A stretch of DNA of 64,000 bases from Rhizobium sp. 18065 (GTDB lineage Bacteria > Pseudomonadota > Alphaproteobacteria > Rhizobiales > Rhizobiaceae), in contig NZ_CACSJP010000005.1 of the NCBI RefSeq assembly GCF_902706095.1, positions 1 through 64,000 on the forward strand, given 5' to 3'. The position numbers and the translations under genes were made by a program. The notes beneath the pieces were generated by a model. The model was not told the DNA's origin, did not search any database, and worked only from the letters and a program-made list of their open reading frames with translations. Positions 38,860-47,224 of this stretch are shown piece by piece; positions within the stretch are counted from its first letter, which is position 1, and the number at the start of each line of letters is the position of its first letter.

Positions 38860-40161
38860 ATGTTCGAAACAGCATTCGCCCTGAGTTTGACCCAGTTCGC
38901 CCGAACCTTCAGTACGCCGGAACGGCTACAGCACCGGCCGGCGCGCAATGCCGCGCTCGAGCCCTGGCGCATGCGCAATACCGGGCTCGACTCATTGTTC
39001 TACGACGTCAAGTCGCTGTCCGCCGAGGAAACCTTCTATATCAGCGATGCGCTCGCCTCCGAAGGTCTGATCATGATCGTGCCGCCCGCCGGACAAGGCA
39101 TGCTGACGATCTGCGACAGCGTCGATGAATACCGGCTGCGCGGCGGCCGTGACGTTCACGCGCTTGCCGTTGCCGGCATCGGCGGATCCGCAATCGGCGC
39201 GGCCGCCTTTGCCCGCAACGTTGCCAACGCGATCAACGCCCCGGTGGCCGCCGTCGTCTCGGGCTATGGCCTGGGCGATATCGTCAACGAGGCGATCGGC
39301 GGCGCCTTCTTCTTCGGCTGGCTCGGCCATATCCGCAGCAATCTCGAAGTGATCGACGATCTGGTCGGTCGGCCGAAACTCGGCGCCTATGGCAAGCGCG
39401 ATGCAGACACGGAAAGTGTCCGCAGCACTGGTTTGGACACCGACACGGTCGCCACGCTGCTGGCCGACCCGGAACTTTCCTTCAGCCTGCTGGCCGGCCA
39501 CTCGCGCGGCAACCGCGTTCTGGCCGACGCACTCCAGTCCATGACCGAGTCCGCAACGGCGCGGCTGGAAACGCTCGCCAAAGAGGCGCGCATCGTCACC
39601 TTTGGCGGTCGCATCAAGATGCCGGAGATCTTCACCGACGTGGTGGATGTGGTGGGTGAACTGGATTGGTTCGGCGAGATCAATTCACGACCGAAGATCA
39701 AGACCGACATTCGCGTTCCGCTCTGCGGCCATTCGACCAATACCGACATTGCCGGCGCCCTGCAGGTCACAAAGGTCCTGAAGGAGATCCTGGGCGGGGC
39801 TGTACCGTCGGCAGTAGAACCGCAGGCGCTCGACGCTGAGACACAGACGGCACCTGTCATGCCAGCTGAAGAACCCACTCCGGTCGAATTTGCGCCGTTG
39901 GAGCCCGTTGCGATAGCTCCTGCGCCGACCATTACTTTCGTGCCGGAAGCGCTGCCCGACGCCGAACCGCCGATCCCATCGCCCGTTGACGGCGAAGCCA
40001 CGCTCATACCAATAGAGCTGGAATCCAAACCGGAATTCGCAACACCACTCCCGGCACCGCCGGCGAAAGCCAGTAGTTCGGCGCCGGTCGGCAAACCGGC
40101 AGCACCGGCAAGCATTTCATCTGCCAGGACAAAATCGAAGCGTTCACCACCGAAACGCTGA
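38860..40161 (+). CDS. Putative alpha/beta hydrolase-like protein, function unknown
   Basis: 433 residues from the ATG at 38860 (GGAG six bases before; earlier frame rejected). A central region resembles serine-hydrolase folds: SLLAGHSRGNRVLADAL has the GxSxG nucleophile elbow, with a GGSAIG segment upstream. The last 110 residues are a Pro/Ala/Glu-rich low-complexity tail. I cannot name a family or assign a full catalytic triad. Converges on the flagellin gene, with a hairpin at 40177-40202 between them. Confidence 0.7.
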   Translation: MFETAFALSLTQFARTFSTPERLQHRPARNAALEPWRMRNTGLDSLFYDVKSLSAEETFYISDALASEGLIMIVPPAGQGMLTICDSVDEYRLRGGRDVHALAVAGIGGSAIGAAAFARNVANAINAPVAAVVSGYGLGDIVNEAIGGAFFFGWLGHIRSNLEVIDDLVGRPKLGAYGKRDADTESVRSTGLDTDTVATLLADPELSFSLLAGHSRGNRVLADALQSMTESATARLETLAKEARIVTFGGRIKMPEIFTDVVDVVGELDWFGEINSRPKIKTDIRVPLCGHSTNTDIAGALQVTKVLKEILGGAVPSAVEPQALDAETQTAPVMPAEEPTPVEFAPLEPVAIAPAPTITFVPEALPDAEPPIPSPVDGEATLIPIELESKPEFATPLPAPPAKASSSAPVGKPAAPASISSARTKSKRSPPKR

Positions 40162-40176
40162 GACTGTGATCGCATC

Positions 40177-40202
40177 AACAGCCCGCTTCGCAGCGGGCTG
40201 TT
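40177..40202. terminator. Bidirectional hairpin between converging genes
   Basis: AACAGCCCGCT, loop TCGC, AGCGGGCTGTT: perfect 11-base arms between the hydrolase-like and flagellin stop codons. T tracts are short on both sides. Confidence 0.65.
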
Positions 40203-40227
40203 GTCGTTTCAGAGTGTGCTTGCGCCG

Positions 40228-41190
40228 TCAGAGAAACAGCTTCAGCGAATTTGCCATCGAATTGTTCGCAATGTTGAGCGAGGTTGCCTGAAGTTGCTGC
40301 GCCGCCAACTGGGCCGCCTGCAAGACAGACTGTTCATTCAGGTCCGCATCAACCAGGCGACCGATACCGGTCTGCGTGACATCCTGCAGATCCGGCATGA
40401 AATCCATATTGGCTGAAACGCGATTGCGCGTTGCGCCGACCTCGGCGCCAGAGCTGACCATATCGGCCATCACCCGGTTGAGTGCGGAGATCATCCCATC
40501 CAGTTCGCCATAGCTCGTCTGGCTGTCGATCCTGATCTCTTTCGAGGTCGGAGCATTGGGCACCACCGAATTGGCAGCCATCAAATGATAGGCGTAAAGC
40601 GCGCCAGATCTGGTCATGCCGGAATAGGAGCGGGTCAGCGTTCCATCGGAGGCATTCTCGCCAGACACCAGCGTCGATTTTGCCGTGTCGAAATCGATCA
40701 TGTTGATCGACAGATCGCCCTCCCCGCCGGTGCCCGTGACCGATGCCACCATCGAGGAAACCTTCGGCTGCGACCCAGCCTCGACCTTCAGCCAGTTCTG
40801 GCCGTTGAAGGCACTGCTTTCGACAACCGTGTTCAACTGGTCCTTCAACTGGCTGATCTCGGAATTGATCGCCTGCTTGTTCGATCCCACGGCCGTGGCG
40901 AGCACCAGTTTCGATTGGATCTGCGCGACCAGACTTGTGGCTTCACTGATACCAACGGCTGCCGTATCCGTCAGGGCTGCCGCCAGACCGTTCGCGTCCT
41001 CGACGCTGGACATCGAGAGACTGCTCGACTTCATCGTCGTCGCAATCGACCAATAGGCGGCATTGTCCGCCGCCTGCTCGACCTCCCGCCCGTTCGCCGC
41101 CTGACGTTGCGTGCGTTCAAGCGCGGATGTGGAACCATTCAGCATCGCAAGCGCACTTGCGGATGTGGAATTGAAGGATACCGAAGTCAT
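40228..41190 (-). CDS. Flagellin, isolated from other flagellar genes
   Basis: 320 residues with the two conserved flagellin end domains. N-terminus has ALAMLNGSTSALERTQRQAANGREVEQAADNAAYWSIATTMK; C-terminus ends with QLAAQQLQATSLNIANNSMANSLKLFL, the hydrophobic heptads of the D0 helix. The middle is variable. The sequence is of the short rhizobial Fla type. No other flagellar gene is within the window, so it is a dispersed paralogue. It builds the filament, after export by the flagellar type III apparatus. Confidence 0.93.
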   Translation of the reverse strand: MTSVSFNSTSASALAMLNGSTSALERTQRQAANGREVEQAADNAAYWSIATTMKSSSLSMSSVEDANGLAAALTDTAAVGISEATSLVAQIQSKLVLATAVGSNKQAINSEISQLKDQLNTVVESSAFNGQNWLKVEAGSQPKVSSMVASVTGTGGEGDLSINMIDFDTAKSTLVSGENASDGTLTRSYSGMTRSGALYAYHLMAANSVVPNAPTSKEIRIDSQTSYGELDGMISALNRVMADMVSSGAEVGATRNRVSANMDFMPDLQDVTQTGIGRLVDADLNEQSVLQAAQLAAQQLQATSLNIANNSMANSLKLFL

Positions 41191-41303
41191 TGAGAAACCT
41201 TGTGTCGCATATCATGTCGAGCAATGCCGCATGCATCATGCGCGGCCGTCCTCACAACACAGAATGCCAACAAGGGTTTGTCGTTCGATTGAGCCAATCA
41301 TTA

Positions 41304-41327
41304 GAATTTGAGGGAATTCTCAAATTC
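41304..41327. repeat. Perfect inverted repeat upstream of flagellin
   Basis: GAATTTGAG (41304-41312), GGAATT, CTCAAATTC (41319-41327). AT-rich and perfect, 15 bases past the stop of the leftward 41342-41602 gene and about 115 bases before the flagellin ATG. It could be a terminator-like hairpin for the former or an operator for the latter; nothing tells which. Confidence 0.6.
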
Positions 41328-41341
41328 CGCAGGGAACGCTG

Positions 41342-41602
41342 CTAGTCGGCAGATGGTAGCCGGCGCATGGTGAACTCGATCTGGTCGCCGTCGAGCTGGC
41401 GCCAGCTTTCCACCTCGGTCCAGTATGCAGCCTTGGGGAAGGCATCAAACCATTCGCGCGCCTTGGCGCGGGCCTCGTCGCGGGTGAGGCAAAAGGTCTC
41501 GCGGACGAAATGTCCGTTCCTGCCGCCGGAAACGCCGGAGCGATGGTCGGCAATGCGTTTTTTCAGGCCGTTAAGCGGTGGCGGACCGGGTATTCTCGTC
41601 AT
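41342..41602 (-). CDS. Small hypothetical protein
   Basis: 86 residues starting MTRIPGPPPLNGL at the ATG with GAGG six bases before. The track-length frame starts at 41626. Basic N-terminus with LKKRIADHRSGVSG then RETFCLTRDEARAKAREWFDAFP and a beta-rich end (YWTEVESWRQLDGDQIEFTMRRL). No family recognised. Divergent from hemF. Confidence 0.65.
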   Translation of the reverse strand: MTRIPGPPPLNGLKKRIADHRSGVSGGRNGHFVRETFCLTRDEARAKAREWFDAFPKAAYWTEVESWRQLDGDQIEFTMRRLPSAD

Positions 41603-41739
41603 GACATACCTCGCATGACATGACATTAGTGCGCCACAGGACGATTGGCGAGTCGATTTTCCGGGGACGGTTCCGCATCAATGTGGTCGGTCTTATCTGG
41701 AACTGCTAATCGACGCATACGCACGCAACGGGGAATATC

Positions 41740-42654
41740 ATGGAGCGACCGGACCTGCCGAAAGGCCTTCCAGCCGACATCGAGGACAAGAAGATTGTGG
41801 CCCGCGCCTGGTTCGAAAGCCTGCGCGATACGATCTGTTCGTCCTTCGAAGCGATTGAAGACGAATTGGCCGGTCCCCTATCCGATCGAAAGCCTGGCCG
41901 CTTTGCGCCCAAGGACTGGCTGCGTGAAAATGGCGAGGGCGGTGGCGGCCGCATGTCGATGATGGAGGGCCGTGTCTTCGAGAAGGTCGGTGTCCATACG
42001 TCCACGGTTCATGGTGAGTTCTCGCCCGAGTTCCGCAAGCAGATGCCAGGCGCCGAGGAGGATCCACGGTTCTGGGCATCGGGCATTTCGCTGATCGCTC
42101 ACCCGGTCAATCCCAATGTCCCCGCCGTGCACATGAATACCCGCATGGTCGTCACCTCCAGCCAATGGTTCGGTGGCGGCGCCGACCTGACGCCCGTGCT
42201 CGACCGTCGGCGCACCCAGGAAGACCCGGACACCCGCCTCTTCCACCGGGCGATGGAAATTGCCTGCCACCGCCACGCCGATATTGCCGATTATGACGCC
42301 TATAAGGCCTGGTGCGATGAATACTTCTTCCTGAAACATCGCAACGAGCCGCGCGGCGTTGGCGGCATCTTCTTCGACTGGCTCTATCCGCAGGAAGACA
42401 AGGGTGGATGGGATGCGAATTTCGCGTTTGTCCAGGATGTCGGCCGCGCCTTCAACCTTGTATACCCCAAGATCGTCCGCAGCAATTTCAATATGCCGTG
42501 GACGGAAGAGGAGCGTGACGAGCAGTTGATCCGCAGGGGACGTTACGTGGAGTTCAACCTGCTCCACGATCGCGGCACGATCTTCGGTCTGAAAACCGGC
42601 GGCAATGTCGAATCGATTCTATCGTCAATGCCTCCGGTGGTCCGCTGGCCGTAG
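41740..42654 (+). CDS. hemF: Oxygen-dependent coproporphyrinogen III oxidase
   Basis: 304 residues. Converts coproporphyrinogen III to protoporphyrinogen IX using oxygen in heme synthesis. Signature motifs: [40 protein letters not shown] and [12 protein letters not shown], and the C-terminal [17 protein letters not shown]. Full length for the family. Upstream 137 bases separate it from a divergent gene; the anaerobic enzyme HemN is not in the window. Confidence 0.97.
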   Translation: MERPDLPKGLPADIEDKKIVARAWFESLRDTICSSFEAIEDELAGPLSDRKPGRFAPKDWLRENGEGGGGRMSMMEGRVFEKVGVHTSTVHGEFSPEFRKQMPGAEEDPRFWASGISLIAHPVNPNVPAVHMNTRMVVTSSQWFGGGADLTPVLDRRRTQEDPDTRLFHRAMEIACHRHADIADYDAYKAWCDEYFFLKHRNEPRGVGGIFFDWLYPQEDKGGWDANFAFVQDVGRAFNLVYPKIVRSNFNMPWTEEERDEQLIRRGRYVEFNLLHDRGTIFGLKTGGNVESILSSMPPVVRWP

Positions 42655-42684
42655 GCAAGATGCGATAGCAAGGCCGAATATAAG

Positions 42685-42717
42685 TTATCCACCGGTCCTG
42701 TGTACCGCAGTGGATAA
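42685..42717. repeat. Inverted pair of DnaA-box-like octamers
   Basis: TTATCCAC (42685-42692) and GTGGATAA (42710-42717), perfect inverted copies separated by 17 bases, about 30 bases after hemF. Each extended nonamer differs from TTATCCACA by one base. Confidence 0.5.
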
Positions 42718-42838
42718 AGAATACGCTAAAATAACGGAAGCTTAGCGCCAGCGGCGCGAATGCTTGACAGAAATCATTGCATTCAACGGGATCCTTGCTC
42801 ATTCTGCGGCTTCACGCAGTTTCGAGGAGGAGAATGCG

Positions 42839-43114
42839 ATGGCCCAGTCTGGTACTGCAACCATTCCCGCAGTGAGTGAAACCGCCGCCCGTGCAATTGA
42901 CGCTCCCGAGTTGATCGATCGCCTGGCTGAGCGCTTGCGGGCATCAAGCGATGTCGATCTTCCACATTCCTATTTCGTCGAGCAGGTCCGACTTGGTTTG
43001 GGCGGCATGGATCTGGCGGATCAGATGATCGCCAATGATATCGAGGGTGCCGGTCGCAAGCAGCAGAAGACCGCGGCGCAATCGGTATTTCATGCCTGGG
43101 CGATGCCCGACTGA
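42839..43114 (+). CDS. Small hypothetical protein
   Basis: 91 residues from ATG 42839, which has GAGGAGGAG upstream. Starts MAQSGTATIPAVSETAARAID and has a mid-portion LIDRLAERLRASSDVDLPHSYFVEQVRLGLGGMDLADQMIANDI. No named family recognised; the composition suggests a soluble helical protein. Terminated by a strong hairpin. Confidence 0.7.
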   Translation: MAQSGTATIPAVSETAARAIDAPELIDRLAERLRASSDVDLPHSYFVEQVRLGLGGMDLADQMIANDIEGAGRKQQKTAAQSVFHAWAMPD

Positions 43115-43174
43115 TACTCAGGCGCAACTGACACACAGATAAACAACGGACGATCCACAAACCACCGCCTGCAT

Positions 43175-43203
43175 CCGCCCGTGCCCAACACGGGCGGCTT
43201 TTT
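43175..43203 (+). terminator. Rho-independent terminator
   Basis: CCGCCCGTG, loop CCCAA, CACGGGCGG, then CTTTTT. Nine-base perfect arms, 61 bases after the small protein at 42839. Confidence 0.88.
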
Positions 43204-43301
43204 ATCACCGTGCATGAACAATCGGCCGGCTTGGTCGTTGAACCTCAATCGGCTGGTCCCAAACCGCTAGAGCCCAATGGCTGAAAACTGAGGAGGTAAC
43301 C

Positions 43302-43490
43302 ATGAAAAGCTTTGAATGTGGAACTCTGGTCCCGGGCTGCAACTGGCATACCCGGGCAGAGGAAGACGCTGAAGTGGTGCGCCGTGCTGTCGAGCATCTG
43401 CGCGCAGCCCATGGCGAGGACATCATACGTCCGGCCATGGTCGACAACATCAAGGCGCGTATCCGCACCGAACAGAAAGTCGACAGCTGA
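43302..43490 (+). CDS. DUF1059 small protein
   Basis: 62 residues, MKSFECGTLVPGCNWHTRAEE: the CGxxxPGC start is diagnostic of DUF1059, with a conserved later His in HLRAAHGEDI. Function unknown; the Cys/His suggest metal binding. GGAGG lies 5-6 bases upstream of the ATG. Single gene. Confidence 0.88.
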   Translation: MKSFECGTLVPGCNWHTRAEEDAEVVRRAVEHLRAAHGEDIIRPAMVDNIKARIRTEQKVDS

Positions 43491-43509
43491 CAGAATGACA
43501 GGCTGAACT

Positions 43510-43544
43510 GGCGAAAGGCTGATCGGGAGGATCAGCCTTTCGCC
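43510..43544. repeat. 15-bp perfect hairpin over the cca stop codon
   Basis: GGCGAAAGGCTGATC (43510-43524), GGGAG, GATCAGCCTTTCGCC (43530-43544). The right arm covers the last codons and the stop of cca. No T tract follows on either strand, so it may protect the RNA 3' end rather than terminate. Confidence 0.75.
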
Positions 43545-44788
43545 AGGTCTGCGATGCGGGCCAGCAGTTTTTCACGGTCCAGCGTGAAGTTGGACGCGAT
43601 CCAACCGGCCTCGACCTTGGCAAGGATCTCACCGACGGCTGGACCGGGGGAAACCTGCGCTGCCAGTACGTCGCTGCCCTTGACCGGCAGAATGGGTCGT
43701 TCGAAGCGCTCGGCACGCTGCAGCAGCGCCGAGAGACGTCCGGTTCTCGCCATCGCTTTTGCATCGCCATCGGCTTGCATGCGTGCTGATGCCAGTTCGA
43801 GCTTCAGCATTGCGATCATGCCTTCCTTGCCGAAATGGTAAAGGTCGCGATCAAAGGCCACGTCGGTCGTCGTCTCGGACGGCTTCGGCGCCTTGGCAAA
43901 ACGCTCGAGAACCTGCGCCTCCGCATTGGAAAACTTCAGCCGCTCCGCCATCGCAGCGACCCGCGCCGCATCCTTCGGCACGATGGCAGACAGGCGCAAC
44001 AAAGGATCGACAGTCCAGCCCAGAGCCTGTTCGGCCGCGATCAGTCCCGGAATGGCGTCAATGCCCCATTTTTCCGTTTCCGGCAGGATCTCCCCCAACA
44101 CACCCGACTGACGCATCCACAAAAGCGCCCGGCCCGGATCGCGCGCCGACAGCAGCTTCTTCGTCTCGCTCCACACCCGCTCGGCCGACAGCGTCTTCAG
44201 TTTTTCGCGCGCCCTGGCGCAGGCCTTTAGCCCTGCCGCATCCGGACGGCCATGGCCGTAATAGGCGAAGAAGCGGAAGAAGCGCAGCACCCGCAGATAA
44301 TCTTCGGCGATCCGCTGCTCCGCGTCGCCGATGAAGCGGACGGTGCGCGTCTCGATATCGGCAAGCCCACCGACCAGGTCAATGACCTGCCCATCCTGAC
44401 CGGCATAGAGCCCGTTGATCGTCAGGTCGCGGCGTTCTGCATCCTCCTGCCAGTTGGCCCCGAAGGCCACCTGCGCCCGCCGTCCGTCGGTCTCCAAGTC
44501 CCGCCGCAAGGTCGTAACCTCATAGCCCTTGCCGTCGATGACGAGAGTGACCGTGCCATGCTCGATGCCGGTCGGCACGGCCTTGATGCCCGCCGCCTTC
44601 GCGCGGGCAACCACCTCTTCCGGCTGAAGCGTCGTTGCCAGGTCGATATCGCTGACCGGCAGTCCGAGCAGGCCGTTGCGCACCGCACCGCCGGCGACCC
44701 TAACCTCGCCGCCATCGGCATTTAGCAAGGCAAACAGCCGCCCGAGCGCCGGGGTGCGGAACCAGTCCTGCTGTGAAAGATCGGTCAT
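43532..44788 (-). CDS. cca: CCA-adding-type tRNA nucleotidyltransferase / poly(A) polymerase family
   Basis: 418 residues. Head domain motif GEVRVAGGAVRNGLLGLPVSDIDLATTL contains the catalytic DxD; then FGANWQEDAERRDLTINGLY and a neck ERVWSETKKLL. The C-terminal HD-less body is typical of alphaproteobacterial enzymes. It adds CCA to tRNA 3' ends; a poly(A) polymerase is hard to exclude from sequence alone. Overlaps the NUDIX gene by four bases in the leftward DUF1285-NUDIX-cca operon. Confidence 0.9.
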   Translation of the reverse strand: MTDLSQQDWFRTPALGRLFALLNADGGEVRVAGGAVRNGLLGLPVSDIDLATTLQPEEVVARAKAAGIKAVPTGIEHGTVTLVIDGKGYEVTTLRRDLETDGRRAQVAFGANWQEDAERRDLTINGLYAGQDGQVIDLVGGLADIETRTVRFIGDAEQRIAEDYLRVLRFFRFFAYYGHGRPDAAGLKACARAREKLKTLSAERVWSETKKLLSARDPGRALLWMRQSGVLGEILPETEKWGIDAIPGLIAAEQALGWTVDPLLRLSAIVPKDAARVAAMAERLKFSNAEAQVLERFAKAPKPSETTTDVAFDRDLYHFGKEGMIAMLKLELASARMQADGDAKAMARTGRLSALLQRAERFERPILPVKGSDVLAAQVSPGPAVGEILAKVEAGWIASNFTLDREKLLARIADLAKG

Positions 44789-45417
44789 GCATAAAGCCTT
44801 TCATAAAGCGTCCGGATGATACCGGCGGTAATGCCCCAGATCTGGCGTTCGCCATAGGGCATCACGTAAAAATGGCGGACAGCACCCTGCCAGACACGGC
44901 TGTCCTGACGATGGTTCTGCGGATCCATCAGGAAGGACAGCGGCACTTCGAATACGCTATCGACTTCCGCCGGATTGGGGGTGATCGTAAAGCCGCTTCG
45001 CACCACGGCAAGCACGGGCACGATGCGAAACCCGGTACCGGCGAGATATTGCGGCAGGCGACCGACGGTTTCGACATAGGCCGGATCGAGGCCGATTTCC
45101 TCATGCGCTTCGCGGATCGCGGCCTGTTCCGGCGACACGTCGGTCTCGTCGATACCGCCGCCCGGAAAAGCGATCTGCCCGGCATGTTTGCGCAGTTTCG
45201 TCGTACGCTTGGTCAGGATCAGTCGCGGCTCCTGGCCATCGTCGATGATCGGCACCAGGACCGCGGCATCCTTGAGCTTCAGGCTTTCGATCTCGATGAC
45301 ACTGGCAAGATTCAGCACATGATCGCCGTGATCGCGCCATGCCTGGTCGACCGGCCCGCCAGCCTGGTTCAGCGCCCGGCGGCGGAAATCGGCAGCCGAA
45401 AATTCGAACCCGTTCAT
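44785..45417 (-). CDS. CoA pyrophosphatase-like NUDIX hydrolase
   Basis: 210 residues. NUDIX box GGGIDETDVSPEQAAIREAHEEIGL preceded by TKRTTKLRKHAGQIAFPG, the UPF0035/NuCoA signature of coenzyme A pyrophosphatases, which cleave CoA to phosphopantetheine and 3',5'-ADP. Four-base overlaps on both sides join it to DUF1285 upstream and cca downstream, the order usual in rhizobia. Confidence 0.9.
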   Translation of the reverse strand: MNGFEFSAADFRRRALNQAGGPVDQAWRDHGDHVLNLASVIEIESLKLKDAAVLVPIIDDGQEPRLILTKRTTKLRKHAGQIAFPGGGIDETDVSPEQAAIREAHEEIGLDPAYVETVGRLPQYLAGTGFRIVPVLAVVRSGFTITPNPAEVDSVFEVPLSFLMDPQNHRQDSRVWQGAVRHFYVMPYGERQIWGITAGIIRTLYERLYA

Positions 45418-46037
45418 CGCGACAGCCGTTCGAGGTCATCAGCCGGCATCACCGGAAAGACAGCCGCGCCGGAGCAGACAACAAACATCGCGCGTCCATC
45501 GATTTCGCGCACTTCGCCCATTTCCACCAGATCATACATCACGGCCCGCGACACCAGGGCTTCGAGACGACCACGCACATGCAAGTAAGGTTTCAACTCA
45601 TGGTTTTCGCCATGGATCACGAACCGCAACGGATGCTCGACCCCGGCCTCGACCACATCGCCGACATTCGTGCGAAAGGTCAGCACCTGCACGCCGTCAA
45701 TTTCGGTCGCACTCATCTCGACGGCGACGAAATGCGCGTCCTGGATGCGAATGCCAACCTTTTCCACAGGCGTGACGAGATAGGTTTTTCCATCCTCGTC
45801 CTTGCGCAGAACCGTCGAAAACAGACGCACCAGAGGCGCCCTGCCGATTGGCGTGCCCATGTAGAACCAGGTGCCGTCGGCGCGGATTTCCATATCGAGA
45901 TCGCCGCAAAACGGCGGTTCCCAACGATCCACCGGCGGCAAGCTGGCTTTTCCGCCCTCGGTCTGAGCTGCGGCGCGCGAAATCAGCGCCGCCAGTCCGG
46001 CCGCATCCGTTGTCGCTTTCAGCGTTTCGCTTGCCAT
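45414..46037 (-). CDS. DUF1285 protein
   Basis: 207 residues with the DUF1285 pattern: PVDRWEPPFCGDLDMEIRADGTWFYMGTPIGRAPLVRLFSTVLRKDEDG, then VTPVEKVGIRIQDAHFVAVEM and the C-terminal VMYDLVEMGEV. Structures of relatives show two similar beta domains; the function is unknown. First gene of the leftward operon and divergent from moxR. Confidence 0.9.
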   Translation of the reverse strand: MASETLKATTDAAGLAALISRAAAQTEGGKASLPPVDRWEPPFCGDLDMEIRADGTWFYMGTPIGRAPLVRLFSTVLRKDEDGKTYLVTPVEKVGIRIQDAHFVAVEMSATEIDGVQVLTFRTNVGDVVEAGVEHPLRFVIHGENHELKPYLHVRGRLEALVSRAVMYDLVEMGEVREIDGRAMFVVCSGAAVFPVMPADDLERLSR

Positions 46038-46195
46038 ATTCGCGTCCCGGTTTGGTCTCTAACCTATCACAGTCACGAGATAGTCATTCGGAACGTGCTT
46101 GTCAGCCGCTTGTTCGCTAATAAGTTAGTTTCAGACGCTGCGGATCGCGTTCGCACCCGATTCGCCGGAATAGGCCGAACCAATTGGAGCTAACC

Positions 46196-47209
46196 ATGGG
46201 CATGATGCCAAATCCGGATGCTGCACTGGACGACAAGGCGATCATCGAAGCCGCCGAAAAGGCGCTTGCCGACATCGCCAATATCCGCGCCGAAGTTGGC
46301 AAGGTGATCTTCGGCCAGGAAAAAGTCGTCGAGAATACGCTCCTCGCCATTCTGTCCGGCGGCCACGCGCTGCTTGTCGGCGTGCCCGGTCTCGCCAAGA
46401 CCAAGCTGGTCAGCACGCTCGGCACGGTTCTCGGCCTCAACGGCAACCGCATTCAGTTTACCCCCGACCTGATGCCCTCCGATATTCTCGGCACCGAAGT
46501 GATGGACCAGGACGAGAACGGCCGTCGCTCCTTCCGCTTCGTCAAGGGGCCGGTGTTTGCCCAGCTGCTGATGGCCGACGAGATCAACCGCGCCAGCCCG
46601 CGCACCCAGTCGGCGCTCTTGCAGTCCATGCAGGAATATCATGTGACGATCGCCGGACAGGCCTATCAGCTGCCGGCCCCTTTCCATGTGCTGGCGACCC
46701 AGAACCCGCTGGAACAGGAAGGCACCTATCCCCTGCCGGAAGCCCAGCTCGACCGCTTCCTGCTACAGGTCGACGTTCTCTATCCCGAACTGGCTGCCGA
46801 GCGGCAGATCCTGCTGGAAACCACCGGTGTGAGCGAAAACCGGGCAACCAGTGTCGTCGATAGCGATCGCCTCCTGGAAATCCAGAAGCTCATCCGCCAG
46901 ATGCCGGTGTCCGATACCGTTGTCGATGCCATCCTGTCGCTGGTGCGCTCCGCCCGTCCCGGCCATGGCAATACCGAGACCGACAAGAATGTCGCCTGGG
47001 GTCCGGGTCCGCGCGCCGGCCAATCGCTGATGCTCTGCGCCCGCGCCCGAGCCCTGTATGAAGGCCGCCTTGCGCCATCCATCGACGACGTTCACGCCCT
47101 GGCCGAGCCGGTGCTCGAACACCGCATGGCCCTGACCTTCGCGGCCCGTGCCGAAGGCATGACCGTTCGCGATGTGATCGACGGTCTCGTCAAAAGCCTT
47201 CGGGCATAA
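46196..47209 (+). CDS. moxR: MoxR-family AAA+ ATPase
   Basis: 337 residues from the ATG at 46196 (GGAG six bases before; a TTG at 46184 is rejected). Walker A LLVGVPGLAKTKL, Walker B LLMADEINRASP, sensor 1 ATQNPLEQEGTYPLPEAQLDRFLL. MoxR ATPases act as chaperones that work with von Willebrand-type and DUF58 proteins encoded next to them. Starts the operon moxR-DUF58-DUF4159-membrane protein. Confidence 0.93.
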   Translation: MGMMPNPDAALDDKAIIEAAEKALADIANIRAEVGKVIFGQEKVVENTLLAILSGGHALLVGVPGLAKTKLVSTLGTVLGLNGNRIQFTPDLMPSDILGTEVMDQDENGRRSFRFVKGPVFAQLLMADEINRASPRTQSALLQSMQEYHVTIAGQAYQLPAPFHVLATQNPLEQEGTYPLPEAQLDRFLLQVDVLYPELAAERQILLETTGVSENRATSVVDSDRLLEIQKLIRQMPVSDTVVDAILSLVRSARPGHGNTETDKNVAWGPGPRAGQSLMLCARARALYEGRLAPSIDDVHALAEPVLEHRMALTFAARAEGMTVRDVIDGLVKSLRA

Positions 47210-47224
47210 GGAGGCATCGCCAAG

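Noticed and set aside
42655-42838. Chromosome origin near hemF
   Set aside because: Only two DnaA-box-like sites and no AT-rich unwinding region; the known alphaproteobacterial association is with hemE, not hemF.
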